A DNA stretch of 64,000 nt from Thalassobacillus sp043497085 (lineage in GTDB: Bacteria > Bacillota > Bacilli > Bacillales > Halobacillaceae): the NCBI GenBank assembly GCA_043497085.1, contig JBIEKI010000001.1; one strand, written 5' to 3'. This document shows positions 17,128 to 25,943 of this stretch, piece by piece. The position numbers and the translations under genes were made by a program. The stretch's first letter is position 1. Every line of letters begins with the position of its first letter. The notes beneath the pieces are model-generated. The model was not told where the DNA came from and made no database searches. It saw nothing but the letters and a program-made list of their open reading frames with translations.

Positions 17128-17775
17128 TTATCCAAATACTCCTGGAAACTGCTTTACAATGGCATCTGTGATGGCGTCGGACATTTCTAATGCCTGTTCC
17201 TCAATTTCATCATAGATGGCAATGTCTTTCTTGTAATCCATCTGTATCATGAATACTGCTTCCATTTTTGTGAGATCCAAATGTTTATAGAACATTTCAC
17301 GTACTGCTTCTTCTGTTAGGAAAGGGTTGATCGTACTTAAGAATATAGCAATTTCAACTGCATTGGCATACCATTTTCTTTCCGCCTCGGCGGCTGCCTG
17401 TTGATCGCCCGCAAGTGACGCTTTGACAAGGTCAGCAGCAAAAAGCAAATGCTCCTTTATCAACTCGCCAAACCTGTCGCCGATTTTGTCTCCGTAAAGT
17501 GGTCTGAGCGCATTTCCCATGTCGGTTGCATTTTGCAGCAGTCGTGTAATCACTTCATCAACATCCGGAAGTTTAAAGGTTAAGCTGATAATTGTCATGC
17601 GGGTCCAGGCAACGTGTTCTTCCCACAGACTTCGCATGTCACTCTTCAGCTCAACCTCTGCCGGACTGATACACTTGACACGCCGTACTTGTGAAAAAGC
17701 AGGGTTGACTTGAGGATAGAGGTAATAGGGTACTGGCCAGGGATGGGCGGCATTTCGCCAGAAGCAATGATACAT
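17128..17775 (-). CDS. Conserved protein often labelled acetylglutamate kinase
   Basis: 215 residues from ATG 17775 with AAGAGGG seven bases upstream. The sequence (YYLYPQVNPAF, CISPAEVELKSDMRSLWEEHVAWTRMTI, KWYANAVEIAIFLSTINPF, HLDLTKMEAV) matches a helical Bacillaceae/Paenibacillaceae protein that databases often misname acetylglutamate kinase; it lacks any amino-acid kinase motif. Function unknown. The reading frame is open upstream into a broken MFS transporter gene, so a chimeric protein could also be made, but the internal ATG and RBS support an independent, intact gene. Confidence 0.7.
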   Translation of the reverse strand: MYHCFWRNAAHPWPVPYYLYPQVNPAFSQVRRVKCISPAEVELKSDMRSLWEEHVAWTRMTIISLTFKLPDVDEVITRLLQNATDMGNALRPLYGDKIGDRFGELIKEHLLFAADLVKASLAGDQQAAAEAERKWYANAVEIAIFLSTINPFLTEEAVREMFYKHLDLTKMEAVFMIQMDYKKDIAIYDEIEEQALEMSDAITDAIVKQFPGVFG

Positions 17776-18669
17776 GTAATCCCTCTTTTCTTTCATTTTC
17801 GTACATTTTTTAAGCAATCTACAGCTATGATATTCAAGGTTTTTGGTAAGGTGACGATCACGAAAAATATTTGTAATCTGGCTCAGGATCATGACGGTGG
17901 CGCCAATGATCACGCCTCGTTTGTTCCAGGAAGCAGGCAGGGTTACACCTGGTGCGGAATTGTCATCGACTGGCTGGACATCTGCCAACGCTTTGTAAAC
18001 AAGGAGTGGATCCGGACGCATCAGGATGAAAATGGCCAATCCGGCAAGGATGTAGGCAGCAGCTGCCAGGATGAATGGCCCGGCTAATGCAGGAACACTG
18101 ATGGACGTAGCAAAATTACCCATGACACCGACTAAGTTCGGTCCGGCTACCGCACCAAACGTGGTAGAAACCATCGCCATACTGACGGCGGTGGCCCGCT
18201 GCTGCGTATTGGCCATATCGGTTCCCGCATAGCGTGACTGTAGATTGGTAGCCGTTCCAGCACCATAGACTAATAGAGAAGCGAACAATAAAATAACACT
18301 ATTGATGATGGCAGCAAAAATGACCCCGATCGCCCCGATACTACCAGCTACAAACCCAATCGTCAGTCCTGGCCGTCGTCCAAACCTTTGTGAGAGCCGT
18401 CCGACAATCATGGCTGCTCCGGCAGAACCGAGTGTGAACAGTGCAACAGGTAGGCCTGCGAAACTGTTGGTGCCAAGCATATCCTCGGCAAGCAATGCTC
18501 CGACAGTAATCCCGGCGGCAAGTCCGGCTCCGCCGAAAATCTGGGCAATGATGACGATGATCAGCGTCCGCCGGTACAGGCTTTGTTGTTTTTCAGTAGA
18601 ATTTATATACGCTTGCAGCCATGCAGGCGGGCTGTTAGATTCTTCTATTTTCATAGCTTTTTCAGACAT
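17776..18669 (-). pseudogene. MFS transporter, truncated after helix 7 and fused in frame to the next gene
   Basis: The first 260 residues are a clear major facilitator N-terminal half: GRLSQRFGRRPGLTIGF is the loop 2-3 motif, and about seven membrane helices can be counted. After LPASWNKRGVIIGATVMILSQI the sequence turns into basic, non-membrane residues (NIFRDRHLTKNLEYHSCRLLKKC) and runs into the downstream gene. The C-terminal six helices are missing, so transport is unlikely. A deletion or frameshift joined the two genes. ATG 18669 has an AAGGAAG RBS and the original promoter may still be active, driving the intact downstream gene. Confidence 0.75.
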
Positions 18670-18768
18670 CGCTGTTCTTCCTTTCTAATGGTACAATTCA
18701 TATACCCTTATTGGTATATTGGTCACCTCTTTATTGTAACGCTAATTGCTCTTTTTTACCATTAGAAA

Positions 18769-18815
18769 AACTGGCCTTTTCTGTCGAAAATATCCGACGT
18801 TTTCAGGCCAGTCTT
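18769..18815 (-). terminator. Terminator of the M28 peptidase gene
   Basis: ACTGGCCTTTTC and GTTTTCAGGCCAGT arms pair around an inner TCG/CGA stem; the minus strand ends in a T run. Confidence 0.75.
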
Positions 18816-18830
18816 GTTTATATCTTCATT

Positions 18831-19799
18831 CTATTTTGAGGTGCTGGTTTTATTCATGAACTTGAGCAGATCAGTTAATACGGTACTAAAAGTGGAGAGG
18901 TGTTCCTGAATTCTTCCTGGATATTGCTCTTCGATGAAGGCCAGATTATCCTGTTCGGTATGCCAGATCTCCCCATGATCTACCGTCTGCGTGTAGCCGT
19001 CCAAATAACCGATTTCCCAATTTGTCGCTTCGAGATACCCATATGGGATACCCGCTGCTTTAAATGGAGCATGGTCGCTCCAGTCACCGGTCGTCCCAGC
19101 AGGATAACCCGGGTTGAGCCCTGGGTTCGTTTCTAAGTCTAATTTTTTCTTATCCGCAATTTTCAATGCCTGATCACGGATGAAACCATCCTCGCCGGCG
19201 TTCCCGTATACATACATGTTATCTCCGGCAGCTAAGCTGTCTAAATTGATCATTCCTACCGTGTTATCTATTTCCCCCTGTGTCATTTGCTCGACGTATG
19301 CCTTTGACCCTTGCAATCCCCGTTCTTCTGCTCCGAAGGCGATGAATACGACAGAGTATGGTGTCTTGATGTTTTTCAATACTTCTGCAGCCTCTAACAT
19401 CACGCCTACGCCAGAGGCATTATCGTCCACGCCTTTTCCTGCTGATACGGAGTCATAATGGGCGCCGACAATAATTTGTTCGTTTGATTTACCTGATTTA
19501 TAAGCAATCACATTGGAAGATTCGTAACCTTTACCAAAACTGAATTCCTGAACCTCTGTTTCATAGCCGATCCGTTCGAATTGTTCATAGATATACTGTT
19601 CTCCCAATCTTTCATTTTCTGTTCCGGCCACTCGAGAGCCGATTTCATTTGCGAGATAATTCATGTGTTCATAGGCCAGAGCCCCGTCTTTGTGTACGAT
19701 TGACTGTGGATATGTAACAGTAGATGCAGAAGCGCTTCCTACTATGGTCATTAAACCAATCATTACGGCCAAAAAGGAAAAAGATAGTTGTCTCAGCAT
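18831..19799 (-). CDS. Secreted M28 zinc aminopeptidase
   Basis: 322 residues with a signal peptide ending in SASA. The zinc ligands of family M28 can be placed: HYDSV (His), GVDDNASG (Asp bridging), GAEERGLQGS (catalytic Glu-Glu), INLDSL (Asp) and SDHAPF (last His). It would remove N-terminal residues from peptides outside the cell, complementing the Vpr-like protease at 13310. Similar in length to Bacillus YwaD-type or Streptomyces aminopeptidases without the PA domain. Single-gene unit, RBS AAAGGTGAG. Confidence 0.9.
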   Translation of the reverse strand: MLRQLSFSFLAVMIGLMTIVGSASASTVTYPQSIVHKDGALAYEHMNYLANEIGSRVAGTENERLGEQYIYEQFERIGYETEVQEFSFGKGYESSNVIAYKSGKSNEQIIVGAHYDSVSAGKGVDDNASGVGVMLEAAEVLKNIKTPYSVVFIAFGAEERGLQGSKAYVEQMTQGEIDNTVGMINLDSLAAGDNMYVYGNAGEDGFIRDQALKIADKKKLDLETNPGLNPGYPAGTTGDWSDHAPFKAAGIPYGYLEATNWEIGYLDGYTQTVDHGEIWHTEQDNLAFIEEQYPGRIQEHLSTFSTVLTDLLKFMNKTSTSK

Positions 19800-19968
19800 G
19801 GTCTCACCTTTCTTCTATCAAATTATTTAAATATTCTTACATATCAATCTATCAAAAAGGTTTGAATTTTAACAGCAAAGTGCACTGTATAAAAGGGACG
19901 CTTATAACAATGTAATAACCTTAAGTTTGATATAGTAGATATAAGTAAAAGCTAGGTGGGGTGAAGTA

Positions 19969-20595
19969 ATGAATCTCGATGCCATCATGACTAAAATGAA
20001 AAACCATACGCCAAGCATCCTCGGCCAGCAAAAAATGAAGCCATTTTCTATATTGCTCCCATTGATAGAAAAAGACGGCGAGCTGCACTTGCTTTTTGAG
20101 GTGCGTTCTCATAACATCCGGCAGCCGGGTGAAGTCTGTTTTCCGGGCGGGAAGAAAGATGCAGAAGACCGGCATGATAAGGACACAGCAGTCCGGGAAT
20201 CGATGGAAGAGCTGGGAGTGGATGACGAGGATATCGAGCAGATATTTCCGTTAGGCCAATTGGTTGGTTCCATGGACATGCGTGTGAATACGTATGTCGG
20301 TTTTATCAATCGTTCACTTGAGGAGATCGTCCCGAATCCTGATGAAGTAGGGGAAGTGTTTACGGTGCCACTTTCTTTTTTCCTTCACAATGAACCAGAA
20401 GTGCACTATATTACATTGGAAGTGAAGCCGCCGGAGAATTTTCCTTACGAACTCATCCCGAATGGCAGGGATTATAACTGGCGGCCTCGGCAGATGGAGG
20501 AATATTTCTATATCTATGGAGAAAAAGTGATCTGGGGGCTTACCGCACGGGTGCTTTATAATTTCATAGATATTCTGCAGGAGGAAAGTAGATAA
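19969..20595 (+). CDS. Nudix hydrolase, CoA pyrophosphatase type
   Basis: 208 residues. GEVCFPGGKKDAED followed by AVRESMEELGV gives both the FPGG motif of the CoA/NUDT7-NUDT8 subgroup (UPF0035) and the Nudix box GX5EX7REUXEEXGU, at about residues 48-82. Expected to split CoA or oxidised CoA into phosphopantetheine and adenosine 3',5'-bisphosphate. ATG behind GGTGGGGTGAAG. Stands alone with its own terminator. Confidence 0.85.
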   Translation: MNLDAIMTKMKNHTPSILGQQKMKPFSILLPLIEKDGELHLLFEVRSHNIRQPGEVCFPGGKKDAEDRHDKDTAVRESMEELGVDDEDIEQIFPLGQLVGSMDMRVNTYVGFINRSLEEIVPNPDEVGEVFTVPLSFFLHNEPEVHYITLEVKPPENFPYELIPNGRDYNWRPRQMEEYFYIYGEKVIWGLTARVLYNFIDILQEESR

Positions 20596-20609
20596 TAGGA
20601 TGATGTGAT

Positions 20610-20647
20610 AAAAATAATGCCTGGAACTAACCCAGGCATTATTTTTA
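20610..20647 (+). terminator. ATGCCTGG-type terminator
   Basis: AAAAATAATGCCTGG pairs with CCAGGCATTATTTTT around six bases. Bidirectional, between convergent genes. Confidence 0.85.
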
Positions 20648-20662
20648 TGAGCTGGATGGCTA

Positions 20663-21106
20663 TTATTGGTCGTTAATAATTAACATATTGGATTCGTCAA
20701 ACTCCCAATCTTCTCCGTAGGCAACTTCCCAATAGTAGCCATCAAGGTCGGTGAAATAACCTCCATAGCCTCCCCAGTCCGTCTTTTCAGGCTCCTTTTG
20801 GATGGTAGCTCCAGCTGCCTCTGCTTTTTTCAATACTTCATCTACTTCTTTCATGGACTTGGCATTATAAGCTAATGTTATGCCGGGGAATCCATCCGAT
20901 AGAGCAGGAGGGTTCTCTTCGTTGATATCTTTCGCAAGCTCTTCTAAAGGGTACAAGGCTATCCTCGTACCTTGATTTTTAAAGAAAATTATAACAGGGT
21001 TTGACTCTGTGCCTCTAACGGAGGTATCAAATCCAAGTTCCTTAAAAAATTGATGTGCTTTGACGATGTCCTTCGTACCTAGGGTAATAAGGTTTAATCG
21101 GTTCAT
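20663..21106 (-). CDS. VOC (glyoxalase/bleomycin-resistance fold) protein
   Basis: 147 residues from ATG 21106 behind AAAGGAG. Two beta-alpha-beta-beta-beta units typical of VOC proteins are visible: LNLITLGTKDIVKAHQFFKELGF, and later WGGYGGYFTDLDGYYWEVAYGEDW with the usual metal-ligand Glu in WEVAY. Similar proteins are annotated as glyoxalase-like or YurT-like; the substrate is unknown. Stands alone. Confidence 0.8.
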   Translation of the reverse strand: MNRLNLITLGTKDIVKAHQFFKELGFDTSVRGTESNPVIIFFKNQGTRIALYPLEELAKDINEENPPALSDGFPGITLAYNAKSMKEVDEVLKKAEAAGATIQKEPEKTDWGGYGGYFTDLDGYYWEVAYGEDWEFDESNMLIINDQ

Positions 21107-21189
21107 CACTTTTTCTCCTTTAAAAAAATTTCACCTGTCCGTGTTTATATTTACTTCCACATAAGATTGCGATTATCCTTTGTTATAAA

Positions 21190-21223
21190 AAACAGACCAA
21201 ATCAATTTGCGATTTGGTCTGAT
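21190..21223 (-). terminator. Terminator of the GH3 gene
   Basis: CAGACCAAATC/GATTTGGTCTG around a seven-base loop, followed by T on the minus strand. Confidence 0.8.
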
Positions 21224-21230
21224 CATCCTG

Positions 21231-23393
21231 TTATTTTTTTAATCGGAAGCTCTTAGCCAGTACATCTTCACTATTGGTTCCGACAAATACTGTAAACTCG
21301 CCGGCATCACTCTTATGTTCCAGGTCGGCGTGATAATAGCGCAGTTGTTCTTCCGTAATCGCGAAGGAAACCGTTTGAGATTCGCCTGCTTCCAGTGAAA
21401 TCCGCTCAAAGGCTTTCAGTTCTTTCAACGGTCTTACGACTTCGCCAACATGGTCGCGGACGTACATTTGCACGACTTCTTCACCTGCCAGGTCGCTGGT
21501 GTTGGTCACATTAATACTGACGTTCAAGGTGCCATCAGCTGCAAGCGTGTCGCTAGAAAGCTGAAGATCCGCATATTCGAATTGGCTGTAGCTCAATCCG
21601 TAGCCGAATGGGAAGAGTGGTCCATTCGGAATGTCGAGATACTGGGATACATAGCGTTCCTGTGCATCTGGTGCGTCTTTCGGACGTCCGGTGTTGTAGC
21701 TGTTATAGTAGACAGGGACTTGGCCGACGGAATAAGGCATGGACATCGTCAGCTTGGCGGAAGGATTGACCTTGCCGAGCAGGATGTCGGCAACGGCATT
21801 TCCGCCTTCGGTACCAGGGTACCATGCTTCTACTACAGCATCTGCATTTTCAGTAACTTCTCGTAAATCCAGTGGTCTTCCATTGAATAAAACGGCTACA
21901 ACGGGCTTACCTAGCGCTCTTACCTTTTTCAATAGATCCAGCTGAACTTCTGGCAGACGGATGTCGGCGCGGCAGCCGGCTTCCCCGCTCATATCAGAAT
22001 CCTCACCAAGCGCCAGCACGACGACTTCTGCCTGTTCCGCTGCCTGCAACGCTTCCTGCATTTGATCTTCTGTACCTTCTTCGATCCCGGTACCATTTGC
22101 GACGAGCAGGTTTTCATCCGAAAAGTGTTCTTTCAGGCCGGTTTTGACGGTAATGGTATCTTCGGAAGCTCCTCCCCAGGACCATGGCCCAAGCACATCC
22201 GTACTATCAGCAAACGGACCGACGAGCGCGACTTTTTTATTGGAAGCCAGTGGGAGCAGGGCATCATTTTTCAGTAATACAATCGATTTTGCAGCCAGTT
22301 CTCTTGAAGCCTGGCGATGGTCTTCCGAAAGAATATATTTCTCTTCTTCCTCTTCATTGGCGAAACGGTACGGCTTCTCAAACAGGCCGAGCTTCTCTTT
22401 CAATTTCAAAATCCGCAGCACAGCTTCATCGAGCAAACTTTCCTCCAATGCGCCTTCTTCTATCAGTTCTTCGACATGATTGACATAGCAGGATGTCATC
22501 ATTTCAATATCGACGCCAGCTTTCAATGCTTGTTCTGCGGCCTGCTTCTGACCTTCGGCGACACCGTGAGGGATCAATTCTTTTACCGCGCCCCAGTCGG
22601 AAATCAAGACCCCATCGAATCCCCATTCATCACGCAGGATGCCTCGCATCAATTGCTCATTCCCGGTTGATGGGATGCCGTTCAAAATATTGAAAGCCGT
22701 CATCACCATTTGACACCCTTCATCCAGCGCTGCCTTGTAAGCCGGTAAGTAATTTTCCCGGAGCATCCATTCGGACATGTCAACGGTATTGTAATCACGG
22801 CCGCCTTCTGGAGCGCCGTAAGCGGCAAAGTGCTTCACGCAGGAGGCGACTTTATATTTTTCGTTATCGAGATCCCCCTGAAAGCCTCGTACAAATGCTC
22901 GGGCGTATTCACTATTTAAAAACGTATCTTCACCAGTTGACTCCATCACGCGTCCCCAGCGAGGGTCCCGGGTGAGGTCGACCATCGGTGAAAATGTAAC
23001 ATGAACGCCGGCTACGGCTGCTTCTTTGGCTGCAATCGCTGCACTTTTTTCTGCCAATTCGATATCCCACGAGCAGCCGATTGCCAACGGTACAGGGAAG
23101 ATTGTTTTAAAACCATGAATGATATCAGACATGAATAAAAGCGGAATGCCGAGGCGGCTTTCTTCCATATGGACTTTTTGGATATTATTCGTTTCCTTTG
23201 CGCCGGATGCGCCGAGCACAGAGCCAGTGTTTTTGATATCTTGTTCATCGATATTCATTTGTACCATCGGACCTGTGATTTCCCCGCGGTCGGTAGCACC
23301 CCGGAAGAAAGGGGTAGCCAATTGAACGAGCTGGCCGACTTTTTCTTCGATCGTCATTTGTTCCAGTAATTGTTCCATCTTATTGTCTGACAT
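21231..23393 (-). CDS. bglX: Glycoside hydrolase family 3 beta-glucosidase
   Basis: 720 residues in the three-part GH3 layout: a TIM barrel ending near residue 320, with KHFAAYGAPEGGRDYN for substrate binding and GVLISDWGA carrying the nucleophile Asp (about 265); an alpha/beta sandwich with GEDSDMSGEAGCRADIRLP; and a C-terminal fibronectin-like domain. No signal peptide, so it cleaves beta-linked glucosides in the cytoplasm after uptake by the divergent ABC importer. It would release glucose from cello-oligosaccharides or plant glucosides. Promoter, LacI-type operator and cre-like bases lie just upstream. Confidence 0.92.
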   Translation of the reverse strand: MSDNKMEQLLEQMTIEEKVGQLVQLATPFFRGATDRGEITGPMVQMNIDEQDIKNTGSVLGASGAKETNNIQKVHMEESRLGIPLLFMSDIIHGFKTIFPVPLAIGCSWDIELAEKSAAIAAKEAAVAGVHVTFSPMVDLTRDPRWGRVMESTGEDTFLNSEYARAFVRGFQGDLDNEKYKVASCVKHFAAYGAPEGGRDYNTVDMSEWMLRENYLPAYKAALDEGCQMVMTAFNILNGIPSTGNEQLMRGILRDEWGFDGVLISDWGAVKELIPHGVAEGQKQAAEQALKAGVDIEMMTSCYVNHVEELIEEGALEESLLDEAVLRILKLKEKLGLFEKPYRFANEEEEEKYILSEDHRQASRELAAKSIVLLKNDALLPLASNKKVALVGPFADSTDVLGPWSWGGASEDTITVKTGLKEHFSDENLLVANGTGIEEGTEDQMQEALQAAEQAEVVVLALGEDSDMSGEAGCRADIRLPEVQLDLLKKVRALGKPVVAVLFNGRPLDLREVTENADAVVEAWYPGTEGGNAVADILLGKVNPSAKLTMSMPYSVGQVPVYYNSYNTGRPKDAPDAQERYVSQYLDIPNGPLFPFGYGLSYSQFEYADLQLSSDTLAADGTLNVSINVTNTSDLAGEEVVQMYVRDHVGEVVRPLKELKAFERISLEAGESQTVSFAITEEQLRYYHADLEHKSDAGEFTVFVGTNSEDVLAKSFRLKK

Positions 23394-23420
23394 ATTACAT
23401 CCTCCTATAGATACGTTTTA

Positions 23421-23435
23421 TTGAAACGTTTCGAA
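23421..23435. promoter_or_regulatory. LacI-family operator, bglX side
   Basis: TTGAAACGTTTCGAA, a near-perfect palindrome centred on the ACGT core. It lies between the bglX promoter and its start codon, and is the mirror copy of 23577-23590. Confidence 0.8.
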
Positions 23436-23450
23436 ATTAATATTAATTGC

Positions 23451-23479
23451 AGTATAAATGGGAGCGTTTTCTAAGTCAA
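23451..23479 (-). promoter_or_regulatory. Sigma-A promoter of bglX
   Basis: On the minus strand TTGACT, 17 bases, TATACT. The operator at 23421 falls 16-30 bases beyond the -10, so binding there would block transcription. A cre-like AGAAAACGCTCCCA lies in the spacer (two mismatches to the CcpA consensus). Confidence 0.8.
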
Positions 23480-23540
23480 TAAGAAAATGGTCTAATTCAA
23501 ATGGTTCCCTGAAACTTTTCAAAAAAATTAGAAAACACAC

Positions 23541-23569
23541 TTGAAAGCGGATTCAAAATAAATTATAAT
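23541..23569 (+). promoter_or_regulatory. Sigma-A promoter of the ABC importer, with overlapping cre
   Basis: TTGAAA, 17 bases, TATAAT. The -35 is also part of TGAAAGCGGATTCA (23542-23555), one mismatch from the CcpA cre consensus, so glucose repression is likely. Confidence 0.8.
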
Positions 23570-23576
23570 GCAGTTA

Positions 23577-23590
23577 TCGAAACGTTTCAA
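23577..23590. promoter_or_regulatory. LacI-family operator, ABC importer side
   Basis: TCGAAACGTTTCAA, starting eight bases after the -10. Same core as 23421-23435 in opposite orientation; the likely target of the LacI protein at 26842. Confidence 0.8.
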
Positions 23591-23627
23591 TAAATTTCAC
23601 TAAAAACTCAAAAAAGGGGTGCTTGTT

Positions 23628-24860
23628 GTGAAGGGTAAAATGATGATCTTGCTGATTGTAGTCTTATCCAGTATCTTGGTGGCTTGTTCTTCCGGTGATG
23701 ATTCGGGATCCAGTGAGGATAATAAAGAAGTGACGGTTTGGGCGATGGGAGAAGAAGGCAAGCTGTTGAAAGACTTCAGTAAAAAATTTGAAGAGAATTC
23801 TGATTATAAGGTAGATGTACAAGCTATTCCGTGGGATCAGGCTCACGATAAACTGCTTACAGCCGTAGCTTCCGGTAATGGTCCGGACGTTGTGCAGCTG
23901 GGTACGACCTGGGTACCAGAATTTGCAGAAGCCGGCGCATTGAAAGATCTATCCGGTTCAATGGGAGATTATGATTCTTTTGCGAAAGAGAATTTCTTTG
24001 AAGGTTCTGTTGCATCAATGGAATTTGACGATCAAGTGGTCGGAATTCCCTGGTATGTAGATACAAGGGTACTTTTCTACCGTACCGATCTGCTAAAAGA
24101 AGTAGGCTATGACGAAGCGCCGAAGACATGGGATGAATTGAAAGATGCAGCAAGCAAACTGGCTGACCGTGGCGACGGTATGTATGGTCTTGATATTGAC
24201 CGTAACGACCAGATCACCCCGTTCATTTTCGCATGGCAAAATGGTTATGAAGCGGATTTAGAAAACAATGATTTGAACATTGATACACCTGAATTCAAAG
24301 AAGCAATCAAATATTACACCAGTTATTTTGAAGAAGGAATCAGTCAGACACAGCAAGGGAAAGACATCACACAAGCATTTGCTGACGGATCGAAGCCGAT
24401 GTTCTTCAGTGGTCCTTGGATGGTCAACATCATCAACGACCAGGCCCCGGACATCGAAGGGAAATGGGCCACTGCCGTAATGCCTAAAAAAGAAACCAAC
24501 ACATCAAGCATGGGTGGTTCCGTTCTGTCTGTCTTTGAAAGTGCCGACAACGTTGACGGTGCAATGGAGTTCATTTCCTATATGACAGAAGTCGAAACTC
24601 AACTGGACTGGGTAGAAACATCTAAAACACTTCCTTCTCGTACAGAAGCCTGGGAAGATCCGATGCTTAAAGACGATCCGATGTTCGAAACATTCGGTAA
24701 GCAGCTGGAAAATACGAAGCCAGGATTGCAAACACCACAGTTTGAACGGATTGCACAAGAGTTTCTAGGTTCCATCGAAAGAATTACCGAAGGCGGAGCT
24801 GATTTGGAGAAAGAGTTAGAAGCATTCAATAAAGAAGCGCAACGTCTGTTAGAAAAATAA
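23628..24860 (+). CDS. Sugar ABC importer, substrate-binding lipoprotein
   Basis: 410 residues from GTG 23628 (GGGG eight bases upstream; the frame opens nine bases earlier). The signal peptide ends in the lipobox LVAC, so the protein is anchored on the outer face of the membrane. It has the family 1 extracellular solute-binding pattern: VTVWAMGEEGK at the start of the mature domain, NGPDVVQLGTTWVPEFAEAGAL, and a PWYVDTRVLFYRTDLLKE segment. First gene of the importer operon under LacI/CcpA-type control. The substrate is probably a beta-glucoside or oligosaccharide, from the divergent GH3 gene. Confidence 0.92.
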   Translation: MKGKMMILLIVVLSSILVACSSGDDSGSSEDNKEVTVWAMGEEGKLLKDFSKKFEENSDYKVDVQAIPWDQAHDKLLTAVASGNGPDVVQLGTTWVPEFAEAGALKDLSGSMGDYDSFAKENFFEGSVASMEFDDQVVGIPWYVDTRVLFYRTDLLKEVGYDEAPKTWDELKDAASKLADRGDGMYGLDIDRNDQITPFIFAWQNGYEADLENNDLNIDTPEFKEAIKYYTSYFEEGISQTQQGKDITQAFADGSKPMFFSGPWMVNIINDQAPDIEGKWATAVMPKKETNTSSMGGSVLSVFESADNVDGAMEFISYMTEVETQLDWVETSKTLPSRTEAWEDPMLKDDPMFETFGKQLENTKPGLQTPQFERIAQEFLGSIERITEGGADLEKELEAFNKEAQRLLEK

Positions 24861-25037
24861 AAGCGTGTTTGTTGAAAGGAGAAGGGGATGGATGTCAATT
24901 TCATTCCCTTTTCTATTTACACTTTAGGAAAGTTTAACTTTGTTAAAGGATTAAAGTATAAGAAAAGACTAGGGCTTTCACCATAAGGTCATGGGGATAA
25001 GCCAAGTATTTCTAACCAAGGTGAGGTAGGTGGTTCC
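24861..25037 (+). promoter_or_regulatory. Intercistronic hairpin region
   Basis: A partly paired AGAAGGGGATG/CATTCCCTTTTCT hairpin (about 24881-24916) lies between the binding-protein and permease genes. Such hairpins often raise the binding protein over the permeases by stopping or stabilising transcripts. No new promoter was recognised. Confidence 0.4.
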
Positions 25038-25925
25038 ATGAAACAATTACTGAATAACCGGCATCCGTATATGTTTATCGCTCCGGCTGTCATTTTACTG
25101 ACTTTGTTCAGTCTGATTCCTATTCTGGTTGCGCTGGTGATCAGCTTCACGGATATGAACTTGAAAGGGCTGGCGAACTGGTCGGCGATTTCTTTTATCG
25201 GTTTAGAAAACTATAAAGCTCTTTTTTCCGATGCAACGTTCATTAAGTCTATATTCAACACATTTTTCTATGTCATTATTGGTGTACCTCTTGTCATCAT
25301 TACATCATTATCCATCGCATTACTCTTAAACTATGGCACCAGCTGGATCTTCAATACATTCCGTGCGGTCTATTACATGCCTTCGATCACGAATATCATC
25401 GCGGTCGCAGTTATCTGGGGTTATTTATACAACACGGAATATGGACTGTTCAACTATATTTTGTCGTTGGTGTCGGTAGAAAATATACCGTGGCTCGAGG
25501 AACCGACGATTGCCAAAATATCGTTGATCATTCTGGCCGTCTGGAAAGGAATTGGCATCAATATGATCATCTTTCTTGCAGCACTCCAGGGAATTCCGAA
25601 ATCCTACTATGAGGCTGCCGAAATGGATGGAGCGAGCCGGCTTCAGGTGTTGTTCCATATCACGTTGCCATTACTGCGTTACGCCACTTTTTTCGTAACG
25701 GTTACTACGCTGATCGGTTGGATGCAGTTCTTCGAAGAACCATTTGTCATGACTGATGGCGGGCCTTTGGATGGAACGATATCGATTGCGCTCTTCATTT
25801 ACCAGGAAGGCTTCCAATACAGTGAGTTCGGCTATGCAGCCGCAGGTTCATTCATCCTGTTTGCGATGATTATCATCGTAACGGTCTTTCAGTTCAAACT
25901 TCAGAAAAAAGATACGGAATTATAA
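25038..25925 (+). CDS. Sugar ABC importer permease, MalF/UgpA type
   Basis: 295 residues with six membrane helices. The cytoplasmic EAA loop YYEAAEMDGASRLQVLFHITLPLL, which contacts the ATPase, lies near residue 195. An N-terminal helix begins at FIAPAVILLTLFSLIPI, as in MalF-type permeases. It pairs with the next gene to make the channel. No ATPase gene is present in the operon; in Bacillaceae a shared MsmK/MsmX-type ATPase usually serves such importers. Confidence 0.92.
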   Translation: MKQLLNNRHPYMFIAPAVILLTLFSLIPILVALVISFTDMNLKGLANWSAISFIGLENYKALFSDATFIKSIFNTFFYVIIGVPLVIITSLSIALLLNYGTSWIFNTFRAVYYMPSITNIIAVAVIWGYLYNTEYGLFNYILSLVSVENIPWLEEPTIAKISLIILAVWKGIGINMIIFLAALQGIPKSYYEAAEMDGASRLQVLFHITLPLLRYATFFVTVTTLIGWMQFFEEPFVMTDGGPLDGTISIALFIYQEGFQYSEFGYAAAGSFILFAMIIIVTVFQFKLQKKDTEL

Positions 25926-25943
25926 TAGAAAGGAGTGGGGGAT

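Noticed and set aside
22144..22693. Overlapping plus-strand frames inside the GH3 gene
   Set aside because: Antisense to a well-supported GH3 enzyme, and rich in Ser/Arg as expected of shadows.
24880..24920. Hairpin between the binding-protein and permease genes as a full terminator
   Set aside because: The stem is imperfect with no strong T run, and the permeases need read-through; kept only as a possible attenuator.
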